Source: Bradyrhizobium erythrophlei (lineage in GTDB: Bacteria > Pseudomonadota > Alphaproteobacteria > Rhizobiales > Xanthobacteraceae). Taken from it: DNA of 64,000 bases. Location of the stretch: positions 671,501-735,500 of the forward strand of contig FSRD01000001.1 in assembly GCA_900129675.1 (NCBI GenBank), read 5' to 3'. This document shows positions 27,717 to 36,401 of this stretch, in pieces. The stretch's first letter is position 1; every line of letters begins with the position of its first letter. The translations under genes were made by a program, and so were the position numbers. The notes beneath the pieces are model-generated. The model worked only from the letters and a program-made list of their open reading frames with translations, was not told the origin of the DNA and did no database searches.

Positions 27717-28709
27717 ATGCCGAGTCCTCCTCCTGTGATTCCCCTTGTGGATCCTGTTTTCATTCTTCCGCCGGGCGGCGCCTATTCTGACTATCGCCCG
27801 GTCATCGACAGGGATGGGCAGCAGGTCATCTTCGAGCGCACGATTGCAGGAAGCGGAACGGTTCTCTACTGGATTGCAAACCTGAGCAGTCCCACCCCTC
27901 AACCTCAACCGCTGTTCTCGGCAACCTATCCGTCGAGCCGCGCCGATTGGTCCTGGATCACCGGCCAGATCGCTTTCAACTATGGTCCCGAACCGACTCC
28001 CACGGGCATAGGTATTGCTGATATTGGTGACGCCGATCCTGCTCTGCTTATCGGCACGGGAACTATGGACTATCCGGTCTGGTTTCCGGGCGCAGCCGCC
28101 CAGTGGCTCGCGGTTATGAATTCGCAGCCGGTCACGCTTCCGGTGCCCCGAACCTCGAAGATGTCCGTCGCCGGAGTCGTAGAGCCACCGACACTGTCCG
28201 GGGACATGTGGGCGGGGATGCCGAGCGTGAACCAGGCATCCGAGCTGGTGTTTGCGGGACAGCTGCCCGGTAAGGGGGCCTACAAACAGGACAACAATTG
28301 TATTTGGCGAACCGACGTTGGCGGGGCCAATCTCCGGCCGCTTGAAGCCAATTATAGCGGTAACGACAGCGGTCTTCCGAATTTCCAGGGCCGGGCTCCG
28401 TGGTGGTCGCCGGATGGGCAATGGGTGGTTTTCGAATCCAATCGACCGATCCCGGCGAATGGACAGCCGAACGGCGGCAATCCAGACAATCAGTACGCCA
28501 TCTATCTCTACAAGGCCGACCGGACCGGCGGCCCGGCCATGCAGGTGACCGATCCCGGTTACAACATGAATCACGCGAAGTTCTTTCCGGCGGGATTCAA
28601 TGGTGTTCCGGGCGATCCCCAGTTGATCGTATCGTCGTGGAGGGGATCTCCTGCTGTTGGGCCTTATGCACTTGCGAAGTTGTCGATCGGGCAATTCATC
28701 AGCGGCTGA
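27717..28709 (+). CDS. TolB-like beta-propeller protein (PD40/WD40-like repeats)
   Basis: From the ATG at 27717 (GGGAG ribosome site eight bases before it) the product has 330 residues. It carries repeated propeller strands such as YSDYRPVIDRDGQQVIFERT, SSRADWSWITGQIAF and APWWSPDGQWVVFESNRP, the last being a clear PD40 motif (WSPDGxxIVFxS). There is no evident signal peptide. Family members are often linked to periplasmic or cell-surface complexes, but no partner gene is adjacent. The specific role is unknown. Confidence 0.7.
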   Translation: MPSPPPVIPLVDPVFILPPGGAYSDYRPVIDRDGQQVIFERTIAGSGTVLYWIANLSSPTPQPQPLFSATYPSSRADWSWITGQIAFNYGPEPTPTGIGIADIGDADPALLIGTGTMDYPVWFPGAAAQWLAVMNSQPVTLPVPRTSKMSVAGVVEPPTLSGDMWAGMPSVNQASELVFAGQLPGKGAYKQDNNCIWRTDVGGANLRPLEANYSGNDSGLPNFQGRAPWWSPDGQWVVFESNRPIPANGQPNGGNPDNQYAIYLYKADRTGGPAMQVTDPGYNMNHAKFFPAGFNGVPGDPQLIVSSWRGSPAVGPYALAKLSIGQFISG

Positions 28710-28894
28710 TAGAATCCGCGATCGCTGCGCCGAACCGAGCGCGCCAAAATTTCACCTGGCGCACCACAGCCCCGCGAGAGGCGACGCTTACACCCCGGGT
28801 GCTGGATCAGTTCTAAGCCGCGGCGAGGTCGGTTTAGAAACGGTTAAGCTGCCTCTGCCACGTTGCGCGGCAGACTGATGCGGAGGCACTGCCA

Positions 28895-29239
28895 ATGCTG
28901 AGCCTGAGCGAGGCCGCCAGGGAATCGGGGCAATCGAAGTCGACAATCTGGCGCGCCGTTAATTCTGGTCGGTTGCCAGCAACAAGGACCTACACCGGCG
29001 ACTATCTGATCGATCCCGCCGAGCTGCACCGCGTATTTTCCCCTGGAGCGAGCGACGGACGGGCCACCACCTTGTCGATGAAACGGGACGCAACCAACCC
29101 GGAAAGAGCTGAAGAGACCTTGATGCAGGAGCAGATCGAGCGGCTGTTCCAGGTTGGCGAGTTGATCCGCAACGAACTCGACAATGATCGGGATGCCTGG
29201 CGCAGTCAGACTGACAGGCTGCGCCAGTTGGTCGGCTGA
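28895..29239 (+). CDS. Helix-turn-helix DNA-binding protein, excisionase-like
   Basis: The 114-residue product has an N-terminal MerR/excisionase-type helix-turn-helix: MLSLSEAARESGQSKSTIWR, then AVNSGRLPATRTYTGDYLID and PAELHRVF, as in proteins that read a DNA site and insert a wing. A polar C-terminal helix (EETLMQEQIERLFQVGELIRNELD) is a likely coiled coil. Such proteins are common next to plasmid and island replication genes. It is probably full length, or has lost a short basic tail. Confidence 0.7.
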   Translation: MLSLSEAARESGQSKSTIWRAVNSGRLPATRTYTGDYLIDPAELHRVFSPGASDGRATTLSMKRDATNPERAEETLMQEQIERLFQVGELIRNELDNDRDAWRSQTDRLRQLVG

Positions 29240-29265
29240 ACCCTCCCGCTTGGCGGCGTCTGCAC

Positions 29266-29485
29266 CTAACCAGCGCCCATGCCGGCGTCGAGAATTTCGG
29301 CCGCATGTCCCCGCCGCGCTTGCCGCAGGCGGTGCAGACGAAACCCGACTCGATGTCCAACAGCCGAACGTGGTCCGGCCAGCGGTCGGCGCTGATCTCG
29401 ATCGAGTGGCTGCATCGGTGGTCGCGGCAATAGACCAGCACCTCACGGACGCCGGATTCGCGCAGCTCGCCGACGGTGAGTTTGG
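29266..29485 (-). pseudogene. Cys-rich conserved small protein, decayed copy
   Basis: On the minus strand the frame reads LTVGELRESGVREVLVYCRD, then HRCSHSIEISADRWPDHVRL, then GFVCTACGKRG, a small zinc-ribbon-like protein common in rhizobia. The expected ATG seems to be absent (an ATC stands in its place) and a GTG at 29441 would start inside the domain. Near the end the normal tail (DAGMGAG, stop at 29266) is one frame off. Both defects suggest a decayed gene. Confidence 0.5.
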
Positions 29486-29680
29486 GTGGGGGTAGGGGTG
29501 TGATTCAATTCCGCCGGTCGTGCCGGCGGTTTTCCGCCACGAAGTTACATTATCAACGATTCGGCCAAGCTGGCGCCCCTCAACCCGCCGCGGTTTGGCT
29601 GGCTCGGCGCGTGTGTCGTTGTGGGGACAACGTCGTGCGTCGGGCCACGCAATAAGCGTTGATGTCAGAGGACCAAAATC

Positions 29681-29944
29681 GTGGCCAAGGCTCGTGATTT
29701 CATCCACTTTCTCATCGACTACGCCGGTGCGCCTCAGAAAGCTCGCGTAACTGTCGAGGCCCTGCTCAGCAAGGAACGTTTGAAATTCGGGGACGTGACC
29801 CACGACCAACTCATTGAACTTTTCATCAAACACCATGTGCAGATAGAGGCCATCGCCCTCTCCAAGATGCAGCGCGGCGATCGCGACGGCGCCACCGTCA
29901 GCACTGAGGACTTGACCCCCGAGGCTATGCTACGCCGCCAGTGA
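29681..29944 (+). CDS. Hypothetical small protein
   Basis: The 87-residue product begins at a GTG with an AGAGGA site eight bases upstream. It is mostly helical by appearance (ARDFIHFLIDYAGAPQKARV, HDQLIELFIKHHVQIEAIAL) with no recognised domain, signal or membrane segment. The function is unknown. Confidence 0.5.
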   Translation: MAKARDFIHFLIDYAGAPQKARVTVEALLSKERLKFGDVTHDQLIELFIKHHVQIEAIALSKMQRGDRDGATVSTEDLTPEAMLRRQ

Positions 29945-30024
29945 GTTTCATACCGTGTCCCGCTTCAGCTTCCGGCGTCCCCAATGAGGGTCTTTGCGCG
30001 ACGGGTTATCCGCAGGAGGAGCAA

Positions 30025-30279
30025 ATGACACAGCTCCCATCAGGAGCAATGGTTGTCGCGGGTGATCAAAACCCACGAACAGGCAGTTCAATGAGCGCGC
30101 ATGAATTGAAGCTGTCGCTGAAAGTTCATCATCGAGAAGAACGCCACGCGCTCTCAGGAGCTGATCCCGGTCCAGCGGGCTTCGATTTCGTCCTGCCGGA
30201 TAACGACCCCGCTCTCAGGGCGCTTCTGTCCCGAGGTTGCGGAGAGTTTGATGAAAGATGGCAGGTGAATGACTGCTGA
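30025..30279 (+). CDS. Hypothetical small protein
   Basis: An ATG at 30025 is preceded by a good GAGGAG ribosome site and opens an 84-residue frame (MTQLPSGAMVVAGDQNPRTG, later VHHREERHALSGADPGPAG). A GTG at 29941 would lengthen it. I do not recognise it. The following 360 bases to the GrlR-like gene hold no supported gene. Confidence 0.4.
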   Translation: MTQLPSGAMVVAGDQNPRTGSSMSAHELKLSLKVHHREERHALSGADPGPAGFDFVLPDNDPALRALLSRGCGEFDERWQVNDC

Positions 30280-30641
30280 TGGCCTGCAATTCCACCGTGC
30301 CGTCGAGGGCATGGAAATCTGGAGCGGATCGGCGGCTCGCCCTTCAGAACGTTTGCCGAGGCCGAGGAAGGGTGCGAGGCCCTGCTGAAACATCTGAGTA
30401 AAAGCTGATGAGAAGCCTGGGACAAAGAGGCCGTCGTAGCCCGAAATGATACTAAAATGCCGGTCCTGCAAAAGGCCGTTATGCGCCGCCTGTGCATATG
30501 ATCAGGTTGATGGAGACGCGGGAGATCACGCCGTTTCGGTGGGTGCATCCGACTAAGGAGCGTTCGGTAGCAGTCCCGATATTTGCGTCCGATCCATTCC
30601 GGCGATTAAATCACCGGAAGCGCTTCGGCAATTTCGGTAGT

Positions 30642-31013
30642 CTAGAAGGGCCGAATTTTGGTACCGGCTCGTTCGCCTCGCGCGCGCGGCTGTTGTTCAT
30701 TGAGAATGAGCGTTCCCTGAAGAAGCACTCCCGGCACCTGTCCCGACGTTCCTACATATCTAGCTATCTTGCCAAGGCATGTTCCATCAAGCCGAAGCGT
30801 AAGGTCATCGGCGCCGAAAACCGTCGCATGTCCTTCGGTGTGCCTTTTGAGCGTTACGATAGCGGTGAACCGGTCTCCATCGACTTCGCAAGTCCCGCTG
30901 TAGGTCATGATGCTATCACGACTCCAGATTTTCCTGTCAGCGACATGGGCTATGCCGGTTCCGTTGCCCAGCGGGGTCTTGAACCACGCCGCATAGGTGC
31001 CGTCTTTGAGCAT
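30642..31013 (-). CDS. GrlR-family regulatory protein
   Basis: GrlR is a small beta-barrel protein that represses the type III secretion activator GrlA in enteropathogenic bacteria, and relatives of unknown role are widespread. The product from the ATG at 31013 has 123 residues: MLKDGTYAAWFKTPLGNGTG, a SRDSIMTYSGTCEVDGDRFT stretch, HATVFGADDLTLRLDG and GTSGQVPGVLLQGTL. These match the family's repeated strands (DGxYxVxFxTPxGxGxG, GDxxxxYxG). No secretion genes are seen nearby. Longer starts exist (to 31139) but are not family-like. Confidence 0.65.
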   Translation of the reverse strand: MLKDGTYAAWFKTPLGNGTGIAHVADRKIWSRDSIMTYSGTCEVDGDRFTAIVTLKRHTEGHATVFGADDLTLRLDGTCLGKIARYVGTSGQVPGVLLQGTLILNEQQPRARGERAGTKIRPF

Positions 31014-31273
31014 GGGGGAGCAATCCTCACCCCTGGTGTTCGCAAGGACCCTGATGATCGGCATGATTAGCGCTGAGATTTGGCTAATTCCGGCATCCGC
31101 GCGAACCCGGTGCAGGTCAAACAGGGATGGTCGCGGCAAGGCGGCTCAATCGCGCGCTCACGCTCGATCGTTTGGCCGCTTTTTTCATTGTTTAGAAACC
31201 ATAGAAAATGATCCGAAAATTTTAGCGAAACGATGGTGTAGCCTCTGCGTCGGTTTGTCGGAGGACACAACTC

Positions 31274-31465
31274 ATGACAAAGCGCCAGTTCAGAGAGCAG
31301 GAAGTTCAGATCGCGCATTATCAGCTTTTGTCGCGGGAGGTTACTGATCCGCTTGCCGCGTGTTTGCTTCGGGCCATTATCGAAGAACTTGAAGCCGACC
31401 TGCGAAGGGATCGCGACATTGTGTTCCGGGATCGCGAGGAGCAGCTCGGCGTCCAATCCGAATAG
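31274..31465 (+). CDS. Hypothetical small helical protein
   Basis: The 63-residue product has a strong GGAGG site nine bases before its ATG. Sequence: MTKRQFREQEVQIAHYQLLS through LEADLRRDRDIVFRDREEQL, highly charged and helical. No family is recognised. Confidence 0.5.
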   Translation: MTKRQFREQEVQIAHYQLLSREVTDPLAACLLRAIIEELEADLRRDRDIVFRDREEQLGVQSE

Positions 31466-31645
31466 CGCGGCGATCTCCGGCGGCAATCCCTCAGGTAGCG
31501 GGATGGGAACTGTCGAGGGTGCGGTGCCAGCTCACATCAACCTGTCCCAATTCCTGACTGACAATGGCACCAAGGTCACGTCACGGCTTTGAGCATCGGT
31601 GATAGTATGGACCTGCGTGGAGCGTTCAATTGGGGAAGGTATCGC

Positions 31646-31888
31646 ATGAGCAGCCCAAAGGAAGACTGGCTTGGCGCACTAAAATATCTCAAGCAGCTTG
31701 GTGGTCGTGGTCATCTCCAAGACATTCGCTTCGGTGCCTACGGCACCACGAAGCCTCGGGCGTCGGGTGGCAAGAACATGCAAAACTTGGCGAGCGATCT
31801 TCAAGAAGCGGGCCTGATCGAAAGGGTACAGCATGATACGTATCGCCTGACCGAGCAAGGCCACAAATACTTGGAAGAACACGGTTGA
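31646..31888 (+). CDS. Winged-helix-like small protein
   Basis: From the ATG at 31646 the 80-residue product reads MSSPKEDWLGALKYLKQLGG, then NMQNLASDLQEAGLIERVQH and DTYRLTEQGHKYLEEHG. This is a winged-helix pattern (helix, recognition helix, then a wing with YxLTxxG). It resembles MarR-type or Mrr N-terminal DNA-binding domains. An upstream ATG at 31589's frame lacks support. Confidence 0.5.
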   Translation: MSSPKEDWLGALKYLKQLGGRGHLQDIRFGAYGTTKPRASGGKNMQNLASDLQEAGLIERVQHDTYRLTEQGHKYLEEHG

Positions 31889-31957
31889 TAAATTGGGTTG
31901 GGGCGACGCCCCCCCAAACCCTGGCCGATCAGCAATCGACGACGAAGCGGACGCTCT

Positions 31958-32253
31958 CTAATCTGCGAGCGCGCACCTCGTCCCCTGCAGGTTCACTATC
32001 ATTCCGGCGGCTTCTTCCCTCAATTGTAAGATTGATGGTCCGTTGAAATGCACGTCGAAAGCTGCATCGTTCTGATAGACCTCATAGATGAGCACCTTCG
32101 AATCGTTGTCGCGAGGCACTAAGACTTCGAAGTGCAGGGTTCCAGACTCATCTTTTAAACAACGCGCCTTGTGCGCCATGAGCAAGGGCATGAACTTCTC
32201 TCTCTCTGTCCCGGCGTGATATCAATTGTAGCGACGATTGCGAGCTTGGGCAT
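31958..32253 (-). pseudogene. Antibiotic-biosynthesis-monooxygenase-like protein, frameshift in an AG repeat
   Basis: The ATG at 32253 opens MPKLAIVATIDITPGQRE; the fold then continues in another frame as FMPLLMAHKARCLKDESG and LHFEVLVPRDNDSKVLIYEV to the stop at 31958. The switch falls in a short run of AG dinucleotides on the coding strand (TC run, 32197-32207), which holds one AG unit too many for a continuous frame. Corrected, the protein would be about 97 residues, normal for ABM-domain enzymes such as quinone-forming monooxygenases. It is either a pseudogene or a slippage-sensitive gene. Confidence 0.65.
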
Positions 32254-32345
32254 GTAGGCATTCCCTTCCGGGTGAATGTTGTCGAATTGTGCGCGCATAC
32301 AGCCCGGGCGAGCCAAGGCTGGTCGGGTGCGGGCCTTCGTCAGCC

Positions 32346-32732
32346 TCAAACTGGCGACAGCCTTGGCTGCGCCATGACGAAATAGCCGCATCCAGCCGCG
32401 CCAAAGAGGTAGATCAACGCGGCAACCCATCCGAGTGTGTTCAATGTGCCGGACATGGTGGCCATCACCACTGTAATGAGCCCAATCACTTCCGGAATGC
32501 CGGTGCAGATCAGCACCGCCCGTACGGCAGCGTCATCGCGAAAATTTCTGCACGACCAGATGATCCCACCCCATGCAAGCAATGCACCTCCGAACAATCT
32601 GCTCATGAGTGCCACCGCGGGTGAGTGGTCCAAACCATACACCGTGGCGAGTAGATCGGGTGCGAAGACAAAGGCGATACCGTGCGGGATCGCCAAAACA
32701 GCAACGATAGTCAAAAACGTTCTAAGAGTCAT
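32346..32732 (-). CDS. Small integral membrane protein
   Basis: The 128-residue product has four predicted membrane helices (FLTIVAVLAIPHGIAFVFAP, VALMSRLFGGALLAWGGIIW, VIGLITVVMATMSGTLNTLG, WVAALIYLFGAAGCGYFVM). It resembles small DUF-type membrane proteins of unknown role. A GAGGAT ribosome site precedes the ATG. Confidence 0.6.
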   Translation of the reverse strand: MTLRTFLTIVAVLAIPHGIAFVFAPDLLATVYGLDHSPAVALMSRLFGGALLAWGGIIWSCRNFRDDAAVRAVLICTGIPEVIGLITVVMATMSGTLNTLGWVAALIYLFGAAGCGYFVMAQPRLSPV

Positions 32733-33208
32733 AGCATCCTCCTGACTGAAATGTATTACAGACGGCGCTGATTGTTCTCCGCCATCTCAAAGCAAAGTTC
32801 GAGCGTACTAAAATCCTGCGTAGCGCAAGCAGCGTTTCAAAGAAGCGAACATTCGTCAATTACTCAACCGCAAGTTCGCTGAACAATATTTATGCTGCGA
32901 TGCGGAGCAAGTCGTCCGACGCAGCAGGTCCTTTCGACCGGGCCGGATAGCGGCGTCATCCAAGCCCAACCTCTGAGAGAGATCGAGGAGGATTGGCTTT
33001 CATGCTCATCGTATGCAACGCGGGGCGGCAAAGAGGATCGAGCGACGGAGCGCTGCCCATCGTCCCGTAACGGTCTTTGCAACGCTTTGGCCTCATCGCA
33101 CGGGCGCGCTGTCAGGATCACTGGCATGGCCTCGGGAACGCTCGGCTCCACAACATCGGTGCCGTGCCCCCGGAAACCATAAGAATCTGATACAGCCCCC
33201 GGATCGGC
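32733..33208. other. Gene-poor interval
   Basis: No gene can be supported in this stretch. The open frames on both strands have no protein-like pattern or ribosome site. Confidence 0.4.
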
Positions 33209-33763
33209 TCACGGATGCGCGTTCGCATCATCCGAGCAAGCCGCCGGTCGCCCGTTCGCCCTGATGCAGGCCCGATACAGCCACGGCTCGACATAGCTGC
33301 CCGCCCATATCCCGCGCCCGGCATGCTCCGCATCGCGCTGGGCCGCAGTGTACTTGCCTTTGGAATACTGCGGCCAGTCTAGTGCAAGTCCATTGCTCAC
33401 CAGCCATTCGCCGAGATCGACGCCGTCCACCGAGCAGGTCGCAACAGTCCGTCCGTATTGATCGAGCGAGATCGGGAGGCAGCTCACCGGTCGTTTCGCG
33501 ATGAAGGCGTCGAGATCGTTCGCGGATTTCGCCCCGCAGCGATATTGCTGGCTGTCGTCGCCCCGGCAGAGCTGGATAGTCTCGGGCGCGTCGATGCCCC
33601 ACAGGCGGATGCGCGTGCCGTGGATTTCGAGCGTGTCGCCGTCGATGATGCTGGCTTGGCCGGTCAAGTCGGCAGACAATCCGGCACTGGTCGAGCCGAA
33701 AAACACGATCGCAACAAGAGCCGCCAAGCGCCGAAATCGCCTTAGAGAACGCTGATCACACAC
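33209..33763 (-). CDS. Secreted staphylococcal-nuclease-like protein
   Basis: The 184-residue product has a basic start and a hydrophobic signal peptide (LAALVAIVFFGSTSAGLSA). A thermonuclease domain follows: SIIDGDTLEIHGTRIRLWGI, DAPE with the catalytic Arg and Glu, DQYGRTVATC with the second Arg, and NGLALDWPQYSKGKY. It would act outside the cytoplasm. Two extra Cys pairs in the domain may form disulphides. Confidence 0.85.
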   Translation of the reverse strand: MCDQRSLRRFRRLAALVAIVFFGSTSAGLSADLTGQASIIDGDTLEIHGTRIRLWGIDAPETIQLCRGDDSQQYRCGAKSANDLDAFIAKRPVSCLPISLDQYGRTVATCSVDGVDLGEWLVSNGLALDWPQYSKGKYTAAQRDAEHAGRGIWAGSYVEPWLYRACIRANGRPAACSDDANAHP

Positions 33764-34171
33764 TGCAAGAGGCTGACCGTTTGGCTTTTGGCAGAAGGCA
33801 AATCGTAATAAATTGGCTTTCCCTCATTTCAGGTTGATCCGCCATTTCTCAGATCTTTGTGCATTTCGTCACCGGAGGTTGGAATTGTCGCTCAATGTCA
33901 CGTTCCACAAGCCACTTGAGCAGCAGCCGCTTTCGGCACTTTCGCGGTGCGGATGAACGAGATCTTCCTGAGTCGCGCCCGCTGCGCTCGATCCATCGCG
34001 GCGAAGGCTGGACCCCGCAGACCATCGCCGAGCACGGCATGCCGGCGCTGAAGTCCTCGTTCTACAAGCTCGACCGCTCCGCGGATATTGTCAACTGGGA
34101 CGCGATCTAGGGATCGAAAACCGATCTATCTCTGGTTGTCCGCCCGCTTTTATGCCGGATTGCGGGCACAT
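33764..34171. other. Interval with a short unidentified frame
   Basis: This holds one possible coding trace on the plus strand ending at 34110 (EGWTPQTIAEHGMPALKSSF then YKLDRSADIVNWDAI). I could not assign it, and it has no credible start; it may be a gene remnant. Nothing else is supported. Confidence 0.3.
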
Positions 34172-34206
34172 GATTTTCCTCCCAACAAAAAATATGGGAG
34201 GAAATC
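34172..34206 (+). promoter_or_regulatory. Hairpin enclosing the ribosome site of the SMP-30 gene
   Basis: GATTTTCCTCCCA (34172-34184) pairs with TGGGAGGAAATC (34195-34206), a 12-bp stem with a one-base bulge and a ten-base A-rich loop. The right arm contains the GGGAGG ribosome-binding site and ends at the base before the ATG at 34207. In the mRNA this structure would hide the site, so initiation may depend on melting, a ligand or a protein. Confidence 0.6.
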
Positions 34207-35304
34207 ATGACAACTTCACTGACCTTTCCCAAACATCCAGACAAAGGCGGATCCGGCGGTTTCGACCGCCGCACCCTGATCAAGGGCGCGGCGGCGCTGG
34301 CCGCCACCGTAGCAGGGTTGGAGATCAAATCCGCCACAGCAGACACCTTGCCGCTCGGCGATCTTCCGAATTGGCGTTATCCGGACCCCCGCGTCGAGGC
34401 GATCGACAAGCGATTTAAGTACAAGGTTGGCAATGCCTCGATCGAGCGCATTGCCACGGGGTTCCGGTGGGCCGAAGGGCCGGTCTATATCCGGGACTAT
34501 CGCCGCCTGATCTGGAGCGACATTCCGAACAATCGCTTAATGAGCTGGAACGAGGAAGACGGCCACGTAAGCGTGTTCCGCCAGCCATCGAACTACACGA
34601 ACGGCAACACCCGAGACCGCCAGGGCCGTTTGCTCAGTTGCGAGCACGACGCCCGGCGGGTCACACGCACCGAGCCCGACGGCACCATCACTACGATCAT
34701 CGACAGCTTCGACGGCAAGAAACTTAATGCGCCGAACGACATTGTGGTGGCCGCTGACGACTCGATCTGGTTCACCGACCCCGGCTACGGCATTCTCGGG
34801 AATTACGAGGGCCACCTCGACAAGTCCGAGCAGCAGCCCCGGGTTTATCGAGTCGATGGCAAGACCGGCAAGGCGACGATCGTCATCGATAGCTTCGACA
34901 AACCGAACGGTCTCGCTTTTTCTCCGGACGAGAAGAAGCTGTACATCATCGACACGGGCATAACCCATGGCGGCCGTTCCAACATGCGTGTTTTCGACGT
35001 CGACGTCAGCACCGGCAAGGTGAGCAATGACAAGATATTTGCCGACAATTTCGCTCCCGGCTTCACTGACGGCGTGCGCACCGACATCGACGGCAATGTG
35101 TGGTGCAGCATGGGATGGGCCGATCCCAAAGAGGATGGGGTGCGCTGCTACGCACCTAGTGGCGATCTAATTGGCAAGATCCATCTTCCCGAGACCTGCG
35201 CCAATCTGTGCTTCGGCGGGCCGAAGCGAAACCGCCTGTTCATGTGCGGAAGCACATCGGTCTACGCCACCTACGTCGAGACCCAAGGCGCGCTGTTGCC
35301 GTGA
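34207..35304 (+). CDS. Tat-exported SMP-30/gluconolactonase-family protein
   Basis: The 365-residue product has a twin-arginine signal (FDRRTLIKGAAALAATVAG). A six-bladed SMP-30 propeller follows: RWAEGPVYI with a metal-ligand Glu, TNGNTRDRQGRLLSCEH, LNAPNDIVVAADDSIWFTDP and PDEKKLYIIDTG. These enzymes hydrolyse lactones with a divalent metal ion. The ATG follows a strong ribosome site locked in a hairpin. The substrate is unknown. Confidence 0.85.
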   Translation: MTTSLTFPKHPDKGGSGGFDRRTLIKGAAALAATVAGLEIKSATADTLPLGDLPNWRYPDPRVEAIDKRFKYKVGNASIERIATGFRWAEGPVYIRDYRRLIWSDIPNNRLMSWNEEDGHVSVFRQPSNYTNGNTRDRQGRLLSCEHDARRVTRTEPDGTITTIIDSFDGKKLNAPNDIVVAADDSIWFTDPGYGILGNYEGHLDKSEQQPRVYRVDGKTGKATIVIDSFDKPNGLAFSPDEKKLYIIDTGITHGGRSNMRVFDVDVSTGKVSNDKIFADNFAPGFTDGVRTDIDGNVWCSMGWADPKEDGVRCYAPSGDLIGKIHLPETCANLCFGGPKRNRLFMCGSTSVYATYVETQGALLP

Positions 35305-35395
35305 CGGCGGCGGCGCCTCCATGAAGATCGAGTGGCTGGCTCTGAGCGAGGCGCGCGCGCCGGCCGCTCCGTCTGCTGAGAGCTTCTTCCCTTCT

Positions 35396-35476
35396 CGTCA
35401 TTCCGGGACACGCGCTTTCGCGTGGACCCGGAATCGCGAGATTCCGGGTTCGCGCTTCGCGCGCTCCGGAATGACG
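35396..35476. repeat. Palindromic intergenic repeat (REP/BIME-like)
   Basis: CGTCATTCCGG (35396-35406) is inverted at 35466-35476. Inside lies the perfect stem ACCCGGAATC-GCGA-GATTCCGGGT (35426-35449). This nested palindrome is of the kind dispersed through Bradyrhizobium genomes. It follows the SMP-30 gene and may act on its mRNA 3' end. Confidence 0.65.
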
Positions 35477-35767
35477 ATCACCCGCTGTTCCTCAACCCCG
35501 CCGAGATGCCGTTGATGGTGAGTTGGATGCCGATACGCCGGCTCTGCCGTTGCGGAGATGCAGTTCGCTCCATTGCCGAATTCTGAGTCGTCTCAGCCGT
35601 GAGATACGCGATCCTCGCGCATGTGCTGGCATAGCCGGCATCGGGCACTATCATCATTACCGCAAGCGTGATCGCTTGCTCCTGCTGACGAGCAATCTCG
35701 ATCTTTCTGACGTGGTTTCGCATGCTATGCTCAGGGTGCGGCCATCGGTCTCGATCGAGAGGGGTGA

Positions 35768-36130
35768 TTGATTGCCGACGTAGCGGCCAAGTGTTCTGTT
35801 GAAAATGTGGACCCTACCCAGAGCGCTGCGACCCCTGCCACGATTTCGCCTCTGAACGATCGGCTAATTCCCCGTGTCATGCAGCGATTCGCGCGAGGTA
35901 ATTGGGTGCCTGACTTGACGCTCTGGACTCGGCTAACGCGCAGGGAGCAACGAATTATCATCAAGCTGTTCGGCGGCGGGTCCTCGCATGGCGACAGTCT
36001 CATCGAGACGGTCAACCTCATGCGGCTGGGTCTCATCACTGAGAACGGCTTGACCTCAGCCGGCCTCAAGGTATTTGTCGCTGCGTTCAAAGCGCAGCGT
36101 GAAGTGCGAGAGTTGGAGGTCGTGTCATAG
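35768..36130 (+). CDS. Hypothetical protein
   Basis: The 120-residue frame starts at a TTG with a GAGGGG close upstream (spacing only three bases), so the start is uncertain. The second half (LTRREQRIIIKLFGGGSSHG, ETVNLMRLGLITENGLTSAG) looks like a small winged-helix or helical domain. No family is recognised. Confidence 0.4.
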   Translation: MIADVAAKCSVENVDPTQSAATPATISPLNDRLIPRVMQRFARGNWVPDLTLWTRLTRREQRIIIKLFGGGSSHGDSLIETVNLMRLGLITENGLTSAGLKVFVAAFKAQREVRELEVVS

Positions 36131-36221
36131 ATTTGGCGACGCCACTAGGAACCGCAAACCCGGCTGGGAGATGCTAGGATTCAGTTGGACTGGTCGGTTG
36201 CGCTGCTGGACCAGTCGATTT

Positions 36222-36401
36222 CTAAACTGAAAAATACTTGGCGACTAGTAAGCCCAGCAGGACGGTGCCTGACACGGCAAATATCGCGATCATGTTGATT
36301 AGGTTTTCCACGGCGATAGAAACTGTCGTGGCATAGCTCGGTGACGAAGTCGGATTGGACCTCTTTTGCTTCGGCCTTTGCCGCTTTATCGTTGCCGACA
36401 T
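36222..36401 (-). CDS. Small single-span membrane protein
   Basis: From the ATG at 36401, with a GAGGAA ribosome site, the 59-residue product has a basic N-terminus (MSATIKRQRPKQKRSNPTSS) and a C-terminal membrane helix (IAIFAVSGTVLLGLLVAKYF). The longer reading to 36542 has no ribosome site. The function is unknown. Confidence 0.5.
   Translation of the reverse strand: MSATIKRQRPKQKRSNPTSSPSYATTVSIAVENLINMIAIFAVSGTVLLGLLVAKYFSV

Noticed and set aside
28844..29836. 330-codon minus-strand frame
   Set aside because: It covers the HTH gene on the other strand and the Cys-rich small protein in a different frame; composition is that of a shadow frame.
30492..31070. 192-codon plus-strand frame
   Set aside because: It runs antisense to the GrlR-like gene, which has a recognisable family pattern; the plus frame has none.
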